This document shows positions 46,030 to 58,400 of a stretch of DNA of 64,000 bases, piece after piece. Position numbers and translations under genes: made by a program. Positions within the stretch are counted from its first letter, which is position 1. Every line of letters begins with the position of its first letter. Source of the DNA: Ovis canadensis (Eukaryota; Chordata; Mammalia; Artiodactyla; Bovidae); assembly GCF_042477335.2 (NCBI RefSeq), contig NC_091263.1:74760501-74824500 (forward strand), given 5' to 3'. The notes below the pieces were generated by a model. That model saw only the letters and a program-made list of their open reading frames with translations, ran no database searches and was not told the origin of the DNA.

Positions 46030-49015
46030 CACCATTCCTTCCACGTTTATCAGCTGTCTGTCTGTGAAGGCAGTTTTCCTGTCCTTCCTCCTCCTGTTTC
46101 TGGAGGTTTCTGTATCAGTTTGGGCTTAGAGTTTCTTTTCAAGATCCACCGCGTTACAGCCCTTGTCTGCCATCGCCCACTGTGGCGTGCACATGAGGCG
46201 TCTACGCTGGCTCGGGGGCCCCTCTCAGGCCGGCTCCCGTGTGCCGTGTAGACACATGTGGCCTCGCCGTGCTCTGCACACCCCTCAGCATGTCACAAGG
46301 AACAGTGCCCGCTGCCCTGACAGGCATGCCGCGCCGTCTGACTGCAGGTCTAATCTGCATGTCTAACAGCAATGGTGGGAAAACTCTTCTCGTGTGTCAT
46401 CTGCCATCTGTATATCCCCGTGGTGGATTTCCCTAATTGGATTGTTGGGTTTCATGCTTAATTTTGGGGAGCGCTGTCAGAGTATCTTCTATATTCCAGA
46501 TCACAGCCCTTTGTTTGGTGTGTGCTTTGCAAATGTTTTTCCCCATCCATAGCTCCTCTTTTCATCCTGCTCACAGGGTCTTCCACAGAACCAGAGTTTT
46601 GATTTTGATGAGGTCTGCTTACAGATCTTGCTTTTGCTGGCTTTAATCTCAGGATCCAGATGTTGCTAGCACACAGCAGTCTGTAATGCAGTGGATTCTT
46701 GCAGCACCCAGCGGTCTGTAACGCGGTGGATTCTCACAGCACACAGAAGTCTGTAATGCAGCGGAGTCTGTGACACGGTGGATTCTTGCAGCACCCAGTG
46801 GTCTGTGATGCAGTGGATTCTCGCAGGACACAGCGGTCTGACGCGGTGGATTCTCGCAGGACACAGCAGTCTGATGCGGTGGATTCTCGCAGCACACAGC
46901 AGTCTGTGACACGGTGGGTTCTCGCAGGACACAGTGGTCTGTGACACGGTGGGTTCTCGCAGGACACAGCGGTCTGTGACACGGTGGGTTCTCGCAGGAC
47001 ACAGCGGTTTGATGCGATGGATTCTCGCAGTACACAGCGGTCTGTGCCGCAGTGGATTCTTATGTGCGGATCTTGCGTCTGGTGGCCTCGCTAACGCCTT
47101 TATTCGTTTCAGGATTTTCTTTTCTTCTGTTGGGCCCCTCTGGTCATCCGTGAAGATGTTCAGGCCACGTGAAAGCAGGGACCGTCTTGTTCCTTCCCTT
47201 CTGACCTACAGCCTTCGTTTTCTCTTCCTTGTCTCCCTCAGAGGCTGGTGCCTGCCTGGTGACAGTGCCCCGTGCCCACACAGGGATGGACATCCAGAGC
47301 CTCACCTTTGTCTCTGGTGTGAGCTGAGGGTTCGGGGACTTGTCTGTGTCTCTCGTCTCCTGCTCTGGAACTAATTAAGGCAGTTCTCTTCTACTCCTGA
47401 TTTTCTAAGGGTTTTTTTTTAAATCATGAATAGAGCTGGTTTTTGTCAAATACTTCTCTGGATCAATTAATATGGTCCTATGATCTTTCCCTTAGATTGT
47501 CAGAGACGACATATTTCATTGCTTTTCCGACGCTGACCCAGTGCACACCCAGAATAAACCCCACTTTGTAGACTGTGGTGTACACGCGTGGTGTGTAGTT
47601 CTTTCATGCGCTGCTCAGCTCGACACAACTTCCGTATCTAGCTTCATGAGAGACATTGTCTGTGGTTTTCCCTCGCCTTTGGTTTGGTAACACTGTCTGA
47701 CAAACTTGGCTTCATGAAATGAGCTGGGAAGTTTCCCCTGAGCGTGTTTTCTAGAAGAGATTGTGTAAAATTGGTCATAATTCTTCTTTGTAGAGATCTC
47801 CAGAGAAACCATCTGGCCTGGAGATTTCTTCTCCTGGAGTCTTACAGTCATGACGTCCATTTCTTCAGAGGTTACAGGACTATTCTGTGTATCAACCTCA
47901 TCTGGGCTGAGTTTTAGCAGTCTGTGGTTTTCCAGGAACTGGCCCATTTCTTCTCCATCACAGGCTCTCCAAGCACGAGGCGGTGTTTCTCCCTCCCCTC
48001 CAAGTGGCCGTGGCGTCCGTGGCATCTGCGGGGACGCAGCCCGCTTCACTGCTGAGGGGCTTGCGTCTTCGCTACCCCTTCTACGTTCCTGCTGGAGGCT
48101 GTCGATTTCACCAATTTCTCCCCAAGAACCAGCGCTCTGTCCCATTAGTCCTCTCTGCTGTCTTCCTGCCATGAGTCTATTTTTTGCTATCTTTTATTAT
48201 TTCCTTCCTTCTACTTGCTTGGGGTTTATTTTGCTGTTATTTTCCTAATTTTTTGAGATTTTGAAACTTTTTTAATCTGTGGGTTTACTGCTATACATTT
48301 CCCATTCAACTCTGCTTAAGCTGTAGCCCAGGTATTTCGATACACTGGTTTCGAGTCTTTCAAATTTGTTACAGTTAGCATTTTGCCCCACGATACAGAC
48401 TACTTTGGTCTCACAGGTGCTTGAAAATGTATGAGTTCTGCTGCTGTTGGATAACATGCCATTTGGACCCTTTATACCCTTGCTGATTTTCCACCTGCTG
48501 CTGAGAGGAGGGTGTTAAGGACTCAGACTCTTGTTTGAGACCGCTTGCTTCTGCCCCACGGAGGTGACACCGTGTCTTCTTTGGTGCAGACACACCGAGG
48601 GTCGCAATGCCCTCCTGGTGGACAAATCCTTTCATCAGGTAATGTCCTCCCTTGTGTCTCGTGATTTTCTTTGCTCTGAAGCACTGCATCTGATATTGAT
48701 GACTGCCCCCGTGGTTTTCCGGGTCAGTGTTTAAGTATCTCTTCTCACCCTTTTCCTTTTCAGCCGGCACTGCATTTGAGTTTCTTATAGACGTGCAGCT
48801 CTGTGCGTGCCCGTGTCTGTGTGCGTGTGAGAGAGAGACCCTCTCTGTCAGCCCCCAGCGTTCATCGGTTTACTTAGACCATTTGCCTTTAGGATTATCA
48901 CTGACAGCCGAGCTCAAGTCCACCACTTCAGGACATATTTTCTGTTTGTTCTCTCTGTTCCTCCTGTTTCTCTCTTCTTTCTTCCTGTGGGTTAAACGTC
49001 TGACTTATTAATAGC
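46030..49015 (-). mobile_element. Old L1 LINE remnant (antisense), fragmented
   Basis: Plus-strand text resembles the complement of L1 ORF2 and 3' region: TTTGCAAATGTTTTTCCCCA near 46530, AATAAACCCCACTTTGTAGA near 47550, TTGAAAATGTATGAGTTCTG near 48420. The minus-strand frame at 47615-48172 shows weak L1 reverse-transcriptase similarity (SEEMDVMTVRLQEKKSPG, GKLPSSFHEA). Heavily mutated. A 31-34-bp minisatellite is embedded at 46660-47062. Confidence 0.7.
46660..47062. repeat. 31-34-bp minisatellite (about 12 copies) inside L1 remnant
   Basis: Units contain GGTGGATTCTCGCAGGACAC followed by AGCGGTCTGTGAC with length variants. Array interior units (46900-47000) are nearly identical, indicating recent homogenisation. 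Confidence 0.95.
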
Positions 49016-49206
49016 GTGTCTGAGTCACTGCTTAACCTAACTTTCTCAGCGGCTGCGCTGTGTAATATCACAACACACACGTAACGTACAACCTGCTGCT
49101 ATTCATGCTGAACCACCCAGAGTAAGGTCTGAGGCCTTACTTCACTTACATTCCTTGGTCTTCACCGCGTACAGTCAGCTTGGATATGTGCAGACTGTGC
49201 ATGCAC

Positions 49207-49260
49207 GCACAGACCCAGATCCAGGTCCAGGTCCAGGTCCAGGTCCAGGTCCAGGTCCAG
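49207..49260. repeat. (CCAGGT)n hexanucleotide repeat
   Basis: About eight CCAGGT hexamers in a row. Confidence 0.95.
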
Positions 49261-49399
49261 AACACCGGGGGCCAGCGTGAGGAATCCCGCCCGTGACAAG
49301 GTCATGAGGAAGGAAGCCTGACAAAACGCAAGGACGTGATCAAGCTTCAGGGGTTCCCCCTGGAATTTCCTGAGCATCCACCCCCCAAAGAATTAAAAT

Positions 49400-50541
49400 C
49401 TGCCTGCTTTTCCACTCTTCTGATATTCTCTGGAAAAAGTCAAGTCAGGGCTTTAGTCTTCTGCATTTGAAAGGGATGTTTCAGTTAAACTCCTCTGATA
49501 GCTCTCTAGCTTGCCTAACAGGTTCCCTGGACCTCTTACAGCTTGTGAATTGCTTACAGCCCCCCAACCGCGAGAGGCACAAAGCTTAAAAGCATCTTAA
49601 AGATACAGAGCCTTTTGTAAAGAGCTAAAAATCATGCTGGCGAAGAGTTTTCACTGTTGACTCAATGATTGCCGCCAGGCCTCCATATTCTTCATCTTTT
49701 AGGCACCTGGGAGGATGTTAATCAATGTAAACGGGATATGGAAAAAGATATATAATAGGTTTGATGTTAGCAACTCTAGACTTTTGAGTTAATTACTTTT
49801 CTTTTGTTATAAATCACTGTACTCCTTTTACTTGTTATAAGTTGCTGTATCTTTGCTGTGTAAGAATGTAACTTTATTTAGTGCTTTCTGAGAGTGGCAC
49901 CAGACTTTGGGAAGATCAACACAAATAAGTCTTTTAGTTAACAAACCCTTATCAGAAAAAAGGCTGTAAAATGTTACTTGGCCTTTTTGGCCAGAAGATG
50001 ATGTAAATCACCTAAGACTTGTGTATACAATTAGGTATGCAGAGAGAAAGCCTGGTTTTTGATAAGAGTCTGGGCTGCTAACGCTGCATAACTTTGTGTT
50101 ACCCATTGATCTCCATGTTTTATCAAAAGTATAAAAGGCCTTCTGAACAACAGAGGACGGGCCAGTCACTGGACTGGTTTCCCCTGTGTCTCCTCTCTAA
50201 TTTCTGGCTGAATTCCCATCTGGGGCGTGGAGGCTCACCATGTCTACTTACTTGTCCCGGCTTTTAAGATCCACGCGAGGGGGAGCCCAAGGTGGGGCAC
50301 TCCCCGATATTCAAGAGGACGCCGGTGGCCCAACGTAGACGGTGCAAGCTCCTTGTCTGGAACTTTAGTGGCTTTTCAAGTAAACCAAATTATTCAGCCT
50401 TCTTTCTCCACTTAATCTTCCGACTACACTATTTCTTCATTATCTAATCTTATATTTCTATATTAATAAATAAATAAGTTCTCCTCGCCAACGCCGTCCC
50501 CACTTCAAATTCCCTGGATCCACCAGGGCTGGACCCCGGCA
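49400..50541 (+). mobile_element. Probable endogenous retroviral LTR (ERV, long LTR)
   Basis: About 1.1 kb, AT-rich, with a TATA box (TATAAAAG at 50130-50137), an AATAAATAAATAA cluster near 50464, and a 3' end GGACCCCGGCA that fits a ruminant ERV LTR end. No viral gene frame follows it. A GATACA microsatellite starts immediately after. The 5' border is uncertain and the family assignment is by recall only. Confidence 0.55.
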
Positions 50542-50542
50542 A

Positions 50543-50850
50543 TAGATACAGATACAGATAGATATAGATACAGATACAGATACAGATAGAGATATAGGTA
50601 TAGATACAGATAGAGATACAGATACAGGTATAGGTATAGATACAGATAGAGATAGAGATAGAGATGCAGATACAGATAGAGATACAGGTGTACACACAGA
50701 TATAGACACAGACACAGATACAGATGCAGATACAGATATAGGTAGAGATACAGATAGAGATAGAGACACAGGTATAGACATACAGGTACAGATTCAGATA
50801 CAGACACAGGTACAGACACAGGTATGGGTATTCCTATAGACAGACACAGA
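50543..50850. repeat. (GATACA/GATAGA)n microsatellite
   Basis: About 300 bp of hexamer and tetramer variants of GATACAGATAGA starting at the 3' edge of the LTR-like element. Likely highly polymorphic. Confidence 0.95.
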
Positions 50851-53800
50851 CGCATTTCCGCATGTGCATTTGTCTCGCATCGTAACTTGTCACCTTGTTT
50901 AACAATCAAATATGATTTTAAAAGTAACTGTGACAGAAGATACTCTTGTATTTATCTGCATTTTTAATTTGTTCTGTTATTTCTTATTCATATTCCAAAA
51001 TTACTTCTTTCATCGTTGTCTCTGTTTCAAGAACTCACTTTGCCACTCTTCACAGGCACACTGGCAGCCACGCCCTCCCCCAGCTCTCTGTGGCCTGAGA
51101 ATGTCATTCCCTCCTCTGTCCTGAAGGGCAGCTTTGGTGGGTGTAGCCTTCGTGGCTGAGAGTTTTCTTTCAGGGCTTCGTAACAGACCACTTCCTTCTG
51201 GCCTCCGGGATGCTAGGCAGGGCTGCCTCACCTGTCACGTCAGTGCCAGGAGCACCAGTCTTCTCTGACCGCTTTCAAGTCCTGTCTCTAGTTTTCAGAG
51301 ACTTCGTGATTGTGAGGGCAGGTGTAGCTTCCCTGGAATCTGCTCGGCATCTGGAAACAGAGCCTTGACTGCACGTCTGCACCCGCCTGGTTCTGCTGAG
51401 ACCCTGGGGCAGAAAGTGCTCCCTGCGAGCCACTTGCTAGGGGTCCTCCGGTAGTGCAGGCCCCAGTGTTCCAGGTGGGAAGGCGTCTCTGGGCTACAGG
51501 CACCAGGGGCCCTGCTGGCCAGCAGCTCATGGATGATCTAGGTGGGAGCAAGGACCCTCTCTCTGGTCCACATGGCGAAGTGCTCCTCCTGGGTCAGTGC
51601 CCCTGGCTGCCCCACAGTCCTGCTGGGGCAGGATCCCCCGGTATGCTGCTTTCTCACAGGAAGAAACGTGTCTCTGACCCCCAGGGATGAAGACACTTAT
51701 TGGAGCCACGTGTTGGGGGCTACCCCCCAACCTCCAGTGTTGCTGGGGGCTCCCTCTTAATCCAGGCAACAGGAGCCCGCCTGGGTGGTTGTCTGCCATG
51801 AGCTTGGGCCCGAGACGCTGTCCCTGGGAGGGCGCGTGCGCACACGGGCCAGCCCACTGTGGCTCCTCCTCTCAGTCCTCGGCGGCTTGCAACATATCCA
51901 GGGCTCCCGGCTGCCCCTGGCGGGGAGCAGGGGAGGGGAACCTGGCCGTCCCTCCCCCCCCCCCCCGGGGGCTCCCTCTCTGCAGGCTGCTATCTGCCTG
52001 ACAGACAGCTGGGTTCATTTATTTCTGCTTCTATTAATTTTTAATCCCATCTCTGTTGATTTGATTTTTTTAATAAGAAAAATAGCAACATGATTCAAAT
52101 GTCAAACTACTTACAAAAATATACTCAGAGATGTCCCTCACCCTCCCTGTCTTCCGAGCCCATTCCCACTCCTTGCTTGTAGGTAAAAATCTTGTTAGTT
52201 TCTGATTTATCTGAGTTTCTTGATTTATCTGATTTCTGATTTCTTGAGTTTCTTTTTGAAAACTGAGGCGTTTTGAACACCACTGTCGTTTTTCTCATTT
52301 CAACAGAGGCTTGATTTTGGGCTCAGAATCTCAGCCAGCAGTTAATCATTCACAGCCCAGCAACTTAAAATCTTCACAATCTGCATGTTTCCCTTTCAAA
52401 ACCCTTCAGATGCCTCTCGGATCCCATTTAAACCCACTCTCTGCTTTCTGCTCAACTCCTCCATCTGTTGAGTCACTTGCCTGCTTTCCCTCCTTAAATT
52501 CTACTGATGCAGGATTTTTCCGACTTCCCTCACAGTTCTCATCCTTCCTTCCACGGCTAACGCATCTGAGAGTCATCTAGAAGAAAAGGCGCTGCCTCAA
52601 CTGCAGCCTGCTGCGAGACTGTCTCTGTGCAGCGGCTGTGTCTCCTGGGAGGCCTCTCCCGGGGTAGGGCGGTCACAGGGCAGGGCGGGAGCACCCTGGA
52701 CAGCGCTACCCACCCACATGCTCGAGGTCATGTGCTCACATGTGCTCACCGGGGGCGGGGAGCGTGCTCAGGACACCACTGATAGGACGGAAGACCTCCA
52801 AAGTGCAATTCCAGGGTCCGGGGGAGACCTGCCGCCTCGCACAGTCCACAGTCCTGACAGTCTGGCTCAGTACCCCCACCAGCCCTGAGCACCGGTTACT
52901 ACGTCCCCATCGCTAAGCTCCCGGGCCCCTCCCAAGCCCCCCCACCAAGGCCCGCAACACGGCTTCCGGGTCCAGCGCTGGTGGAAACCCAACTGGCAGC
53001 ACTGTCTACCAGCTTCTCCACCAGCCAACATGTGTCCCCGGCACCCACAGGGATGGAGCAGCGTCCAGGCGACGCCGCAGGCTGGGAACCGGCAGCCAGG
53101 GGCCGCCACCTCGTGTTCACCTAACGGGCACCTGGCGTTCTCGTCGGAGGCCGACAGCACCTGCTCAACGCTTGCCGGCTGTGGCCCTCTGAATAGGAGG
53201 CGGGACGGCCTGTGGTGCTCCTGGGAGAACGGCAGGAAGCCAGGCCCACAGGGTCCACGGGGACAGTCCTCCCAGAGATGAGGCAGGCCGGAACTCCGTA
53301 CATCCCAAAGCACCTCACGTAAGATGTGAAGTGCTTTCTTGAGACTCTCACTCAGGTGAATAAGCCAACCTCCCTCTGCTTGAGCTGAGAAGCCAGAACC
53401 CTGTGACTCTGAGACCTCCGAGACCCCTGCAGACGCTCGGGTTTACTCAGAATGGCTCCAAGTAAGATGCCCCCTGGATCCCTGGAGACCACACGGCCCC
53501 ATGTGACCCTCGGACAGCGCCGGCCGGCTGCCTGCTGTGGGAGGCAAGAGGCCACGTCGTCTGGAGGTGGGCCTGAGCTGCTGCTGACAGAGGTGGGGCG
53601 GCCTGCCCTCTGCAGGGACCTGCACGGGGCCTGCCATCCACAGACGGCCCTTCCCGCCCCCTCTCTGCTCTGGGTCCTGCAGGGCTGGTGCTGCGACGTG
53701 TAAGAACAGTGTCCTGACCTGGCACTCACCAGGGCAAATCGACCACGTCGGTGCAGAAGCCAGGACAGGGGCCGGGGGACAGAGCTGGGCCAGGAGGGGA

Positions 53801-55389
53801 GAGGGGCGCACACACCAGGCCCGAGCAGGTGGCGTCCAGGGCGGGGCGGGGCGGCGCAGGGCAGACGAGGCCGTGAGAACCGTGGCCGGGGACAGAGGGC
53901 TGGCCACCAGGCCAGGAGACCGTCAGGGCCAGCGCCCCTCCCGTGGGCAACAGACGAGGACGCAGGGCGCAGAGGAGCAGCAGCTTCCGCCACCAGGACA
54001 CGCGGGGCTGGATGGGGCGAGGGGACCCAGAGCCGGGAGAGGAGCGAGCCAGGAGACCTGGGCCTTTCCTGCGGGGGCGTGCTCACAGGAGACTGTCCGT
54101 GCGGGACGCGGGCCCTCCACACGGGGTGCTGCAGCGGCCTCACACGCCTCCCACACTCGCCGCCACATGCCACACAGGCCACGCTGTCCTGCACAGTAAA
54201 CAGCGAGGACACAGGGGTCACGAAGTCCACGCCCCAGAACACGGGGCCGCGTTCTGCGGCTCCCCGGCTTCTCCTGCCCAACGAGGCCGAGCACACAGCA
54301 GGTCAGACGGCGTCCTCAGGGCAAGAGCCTGACCTTCCCGCCCCCTGGCCCCCGCAACCAGCTCCCAGCTACTGGGAGTCCAGGATGACCAGCTGTGGTT
54401 CCAATGCCCCTAAACAGGCTTCCACCATCAGTGTCTAAGCTTAAGAGAAGATGGAAGAAAAAAGAGGAGCTTGACACAGCCAGTCCCTGAGGCTGTGTGC
54501 ACAGAGCTGAGAGTGTCAAGGTCTGAGCCTTCAGTAAACGAGGCAGATTTATACAGAAACACAACAGCAGCAGCTTCCGTTACAGAAACAGAGCCGTCCC
54601 CAGAAAAGGCATGCCCGGCCCGCGCCAGGCCCCCCCGCCTCCCCCCAGAGCCCCAGCTCCTGTTGTGCGAAGGGCTGGTGTCTAAGCGTCTCCATGGGTC
54701 TCCTGGACACTTTCAGTAACGGCCCACGACCAGGCAGGCAGACCCCACTGAGAAGAAGGGCCCCTCAGCACAAGTAGGGAGTCTGGACGTGACCAAGGAC
54801 GTGGGGCAGGGGGACGGGATGCTGAGGACACAGCAGAGGAGGGTGGCCTGCCACCCGCACCCCTCACACGTTGGCGTCCCTGACACCGAGGGTACCAGAG
54901 GGCAGCTGTGGAGCAGGCAGCGCCCTCCTGCCCCACGGCCAGGCTCCACGGAACAGGCTGCAGTCAAGCCCACGAGACACCTCCAGTCTCGAAGCTGCAG
55001 ACCGAGACAGAGCCTCCAGGACGCATGGGGACGGCAGGCAGGGGGGCCTGGCCCTGGGCTCGGGCGCAGGAAGAGCCACACGCTCACCGCCCCCCACCCC
55101 ACCCCCTGCCACGCCCTCAGGCGTTCGTCTAAAAAACCAGCACGACCAGCAAAACGAGCCCCCGAACAGTGAGCAAGTAACGACTGGCTTTTCGAGGGTC
55201 GCTGCGGGCCTGGAAGGGCAGGCACTGTGTCTCCGCGTCTCGTTCACTTCAGAGGCCCACCCTCAGGAAAGCAGGATGGGCTGCTGACAGCCGGCCCCAG
55301 GAGAATCAGCAACCACATGAGGCTACTGCACGCAAGGCTCCTCCCAGAGCAGACCGAGGGGGCGAGTTCCCTGGACCTGCAGGACCCAC
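50851..55389. other. Intronic sequence without recognised elements
   Basis: Moderate GC from 50.9 to 52.6 kb (poly-C tract at 51955-51966, AT-rich 52000-52330), GC-rich afterwards. I see no exon, RNA gene or confidently assigned transposon. Open frames such as 53352-54296 on the minus strand lack recognisable domains. Confidence 0.5.
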
Positions 55390-55473
55390 CTGCCTCTCCA
55401 GGCGCCCCAGCTGCTCCTTGTAGAAGGCGTCGCGGCGTCTCAGCTCCGCCTCCTGGCTCTCCAGCTCCCTGGC
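55390..55473 (-). CDS. CHCHD6: CHCHD6 fourth-last exon: charged helical segment
   Basis: 84 nt, 28 codons, phase 0 at both ends. The product begins ARELESQEAELRRRDAFYKE and ends LGRLERQ. The dense Arg/Glu pattern is a predicted coiled-coil helix, as in MIC25/MIC19 N-terminal of the CHCH domain. Acceptor CCCCGCAG|GCC; donor CAG|GTGGGT. It differs from human at only a few positions as I recall them. Confidence 0.93.
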
Positions 55474-58400
55474 CTGCGGGGAGAGCAGAACCCAGTCAGC
55501 TGTCGGCGACTTAGGAGCCGAAGCCCACACCGTGCCAGGCCACCAGCTGCCATCCAGGGAGGACCCTGCGGCACCCACACGGGCAAGTATGTTCCCAGCA
55601 CCGGCCAGGTGCCCACAGGCTCCCCAGGCAGGAGGGTGACCAGACCCCGTGACGACGCAGAGACAGAGGGGCCTCAGCACGGCCGGAAGCTCAAACCCAC
55701 GGGGCTGGGGCGGGGGGGCGGGGATGGCGTCTGGGCAGATGGGACCCCAGGCTCTTGGGATGGAAGCACTGCACACACGCCGCCAAATCGCGCCCGATCT
55801 CCTCCTGCCGAGCAGAGCCCCTGCGTCTGGGGCCGGGGATCTGAAGGGGGCAGCGTGGGAACCCAGCGTCCTACGTCTCGGGGGCAGCTGCCCTCCGCCT
55901 CCTGAGGGAGCAAAGAGAACGGCCGGTGCACACGGGCGAGGGCCTCCCAGGGTCACAGCGGGCTGAGGCCGAGCTACCCGGCCAGCCCCTCCTCACCCTC
56001 ACCCAGCCGGGGGACCCTCAACAGCCCCCGACCGCCGGCAGGCCTTGGCACGGGGATGCTGCATCAGCCGGGACAAGCACTTGCATCCTGCTCCTTGCGG
56101 GGAGGCCGTGTCCCCAGAGCCCTTGGGCCCTCCCGGGTCAGGGACTCCAGCCCACCTCTGCCTGAGAATGGCGAGGGTTGGCCTGGCACAGGGGCTGCAG
56201 AAAGAGCAGCAGACGGCGCCCGGACCAGCGGCCACACAGGGACCCGGGCTTGGGGGACACACGACAGAGTCCACAGCGGGCTTGCCGTGGCCCCAGGTCA
56301 GAGCGGAACGTGGACAGTGCCATGTGACAAGCAGGCCTGAGAAGCAGCCAGGCCGGGGAGGGGCGGGGTCCCCCGGGAAGGGGCGGGGGTGCGGGGAAGG
56401 TGCTGGCCTCATGAGGCTCAGATCCCAGTGGACAGGAAACAGACAACTGCAGAGGCCATCTTGTCCCTAAGGGCGCTTCCCAACCGTCTTCTGGGAAGAA
56501 GCACGGAATGAAGCGCGCTCTGCCCAGCATGGAAGCAGAGTGTCCCCACTGTGCAGGCCCTGCTCACAGGCCGCGGTCCAGGAAGGGCAGGGAAGGGTGG
56601 GGATGGTGCGCGGTGCAGTCAGGGGGCAGGGGAGCACGCTCAGTGCGCCTCTGTGCTCCAAACACGCGGAGGGGACAACCACGCGGCCAGGCCGTGTGCA
56701 TAGCCAAGACATGAACACCCAGCAGCAGACGGGCACGCAGGCTGGGGAGGCGGGAGCCGCAGGCTTGGGCAGGGCTGGGCGGGGGCCAACTTCAGCCCCA
56801 GAGCCCAGGGCTCCCCCGGAACAAGAAGCTGCTGAGAAAATCCTTAGGATCCCACATCGGCCATGGTTCTCAGTCTGCCTGAACTTGCCTTCAGCCCAGA
56901 CGCCCAGGCTCCAGGCCCGTGAACCCCAGGCCATACCTGGGCAGCGCGGGACGGGCCTGCACCGGGCCAGGTATAGGCCACCATGAACATGCTTGGCAAC
57001 GAGACAAGAAAACAGAGAAAGAAAGGCCACAATCAAACCTGTGGCTCAAAACAAGCCTGCAAACCAAACGCCAAACACGTGAGGAAGTGTAAGCTCAGAA
57101 AGGCTGCCAGCAAACCAGCAGCCACTGCAGACACACGTGACGGGACGCCGAGACGGGGCGGGACGCCGGGAGACGGGACTTCCAAAACTTTTATTATGTG
57201 AAAATGTGTTATGCATTAAATAACATTAAATAAACCCAGATATTACAGTAATATTAAAATATATTGAGTAATATAAGTGTTAATACTTTTAAAAGCCAGA
57301 CAGTCGTCACTGAGCATCGGAGGGTAAACGAGGGGAGATCCTGCTCCGGCCCTGGCGCCCACCTCTGTTCCCCAGGCCCCTACAGCAGGCCACCCCCACG
57401 CACGCACTTCAGTATCTCTCTAACAGATAAGGACTTCTATTTTCCTAAACAGAACCAGCAGCACTGCATACCAAGAAAAAACAATGAATTACTTGACATT
57501 ATCAAATATTCACCCAGTGTTCAAATTTCCAGTTGATAAAGGAATTTGAACATGTGAGTTTAAGGTGCTTAAAAAGGTACATGAACCTCTCATTAAAAAA
57601 GAAGAAACTATGAAACAGGCAAGCCTCTACACAGGCAAACATTATAAATTAGAATTCCTTCAAAGCAAGGAGTCAAACGCCTAAGACAAGCCCCAAGCTG
57701 AGGGCAGTAGAGGAAACAGGGCCTCAGCACAGAGACGAGGGCCCCAGGATGTCGGGACAGGGGCGCTGGGAGACTTGGAGAGCGCAGAGTTGAGCCCAGG
57801 GCCCCGTGTCTGCTCAGGATGCGGGCACTGGGCGGCAGCAGAGGAGGAGGGGACGGGGCGTTCTGAGCAGATGGGGGGGCGGGCGTGGGGGCTGGAGGAG
57901 GGGAGGGGAGGGGGGCGAGGAGAGAAGAGCCCACGCAAGGGGTCGCGGCCTCTGGGAGGGTCCTCAGGGTCCTGGGGCCCTGCGCTCGGCCCCAGAGTGA
58001 CCCCCAAACCCTGACACGTAGCGGTGGCTGGGCGGGAGGTGGCAGGCTCCAGGGAGGCCATGGTCGTGGTCCCGGTCCAGAAACCCCAACTCGCCCACAG
58101 ACGTGGAGCCCACCCACCTGGGGTCACGAGCTGCCTTCTGGGGACAACCCCACAGTGCGGAGCTGAGAAGCCTCGGCCCAGCAGCCTGGCGGGCTCAGGA
58201 CAGGACTGCGGCCGCGAGAGGCGAGGGCAGGGGCCGCGCTGCGACCAGTGCAGCCCCGTGGGCACTGTGCCGTCACACGTGGTCACTGCTTAAAACCACT
58301 CAGCGTGTGACTTGTTATCTGTCAATAATTAATATAAAATGCAAACCAAATAATCTTACCCTTAAAGAAAAAAATTCCACTTTGGATAAAGGAAAAGAAA

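Larger units (their letters stand above)
37355..55389 (-). other. CHCHD6: CHCHD6 18-kb intron with transposon cluster
   Basis: The intron starts (low-coordinate, acceptor side) with a 23-bp GC repeat. GC-rich single-copy sequence follows to about 42 kb, with AT islands at 39480-39540 and 41020-41115. A cluster of BovB, two LTR-like elements, L1 and microsatellites fills 42.2-50.9 kb. Mixed sequence to 55.4 kb has no recognised element. No internal exon is supported. Confidence 0.6.

Noticed and set aside
44161-47062. Regular direct repeats considered as a CRISPR array
   Set aside because: The repeats are head-to-tail without unique spacers and lie in a vertebrate intron with LINEs. They are minisatellites.
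42997-50541. A complete endogenous provirus between the two LTR-like elements
   Set aside because: The two LTR-like sequences are unrelated in sequence and length, and the DNA between them is BovB and L1, not viral genes.
53352-54296. 314-codon minus-strand frame in the CHCHD6 intron
   Set aside because: Low-complexity GC-rich translation with no recognised domain or splice context.
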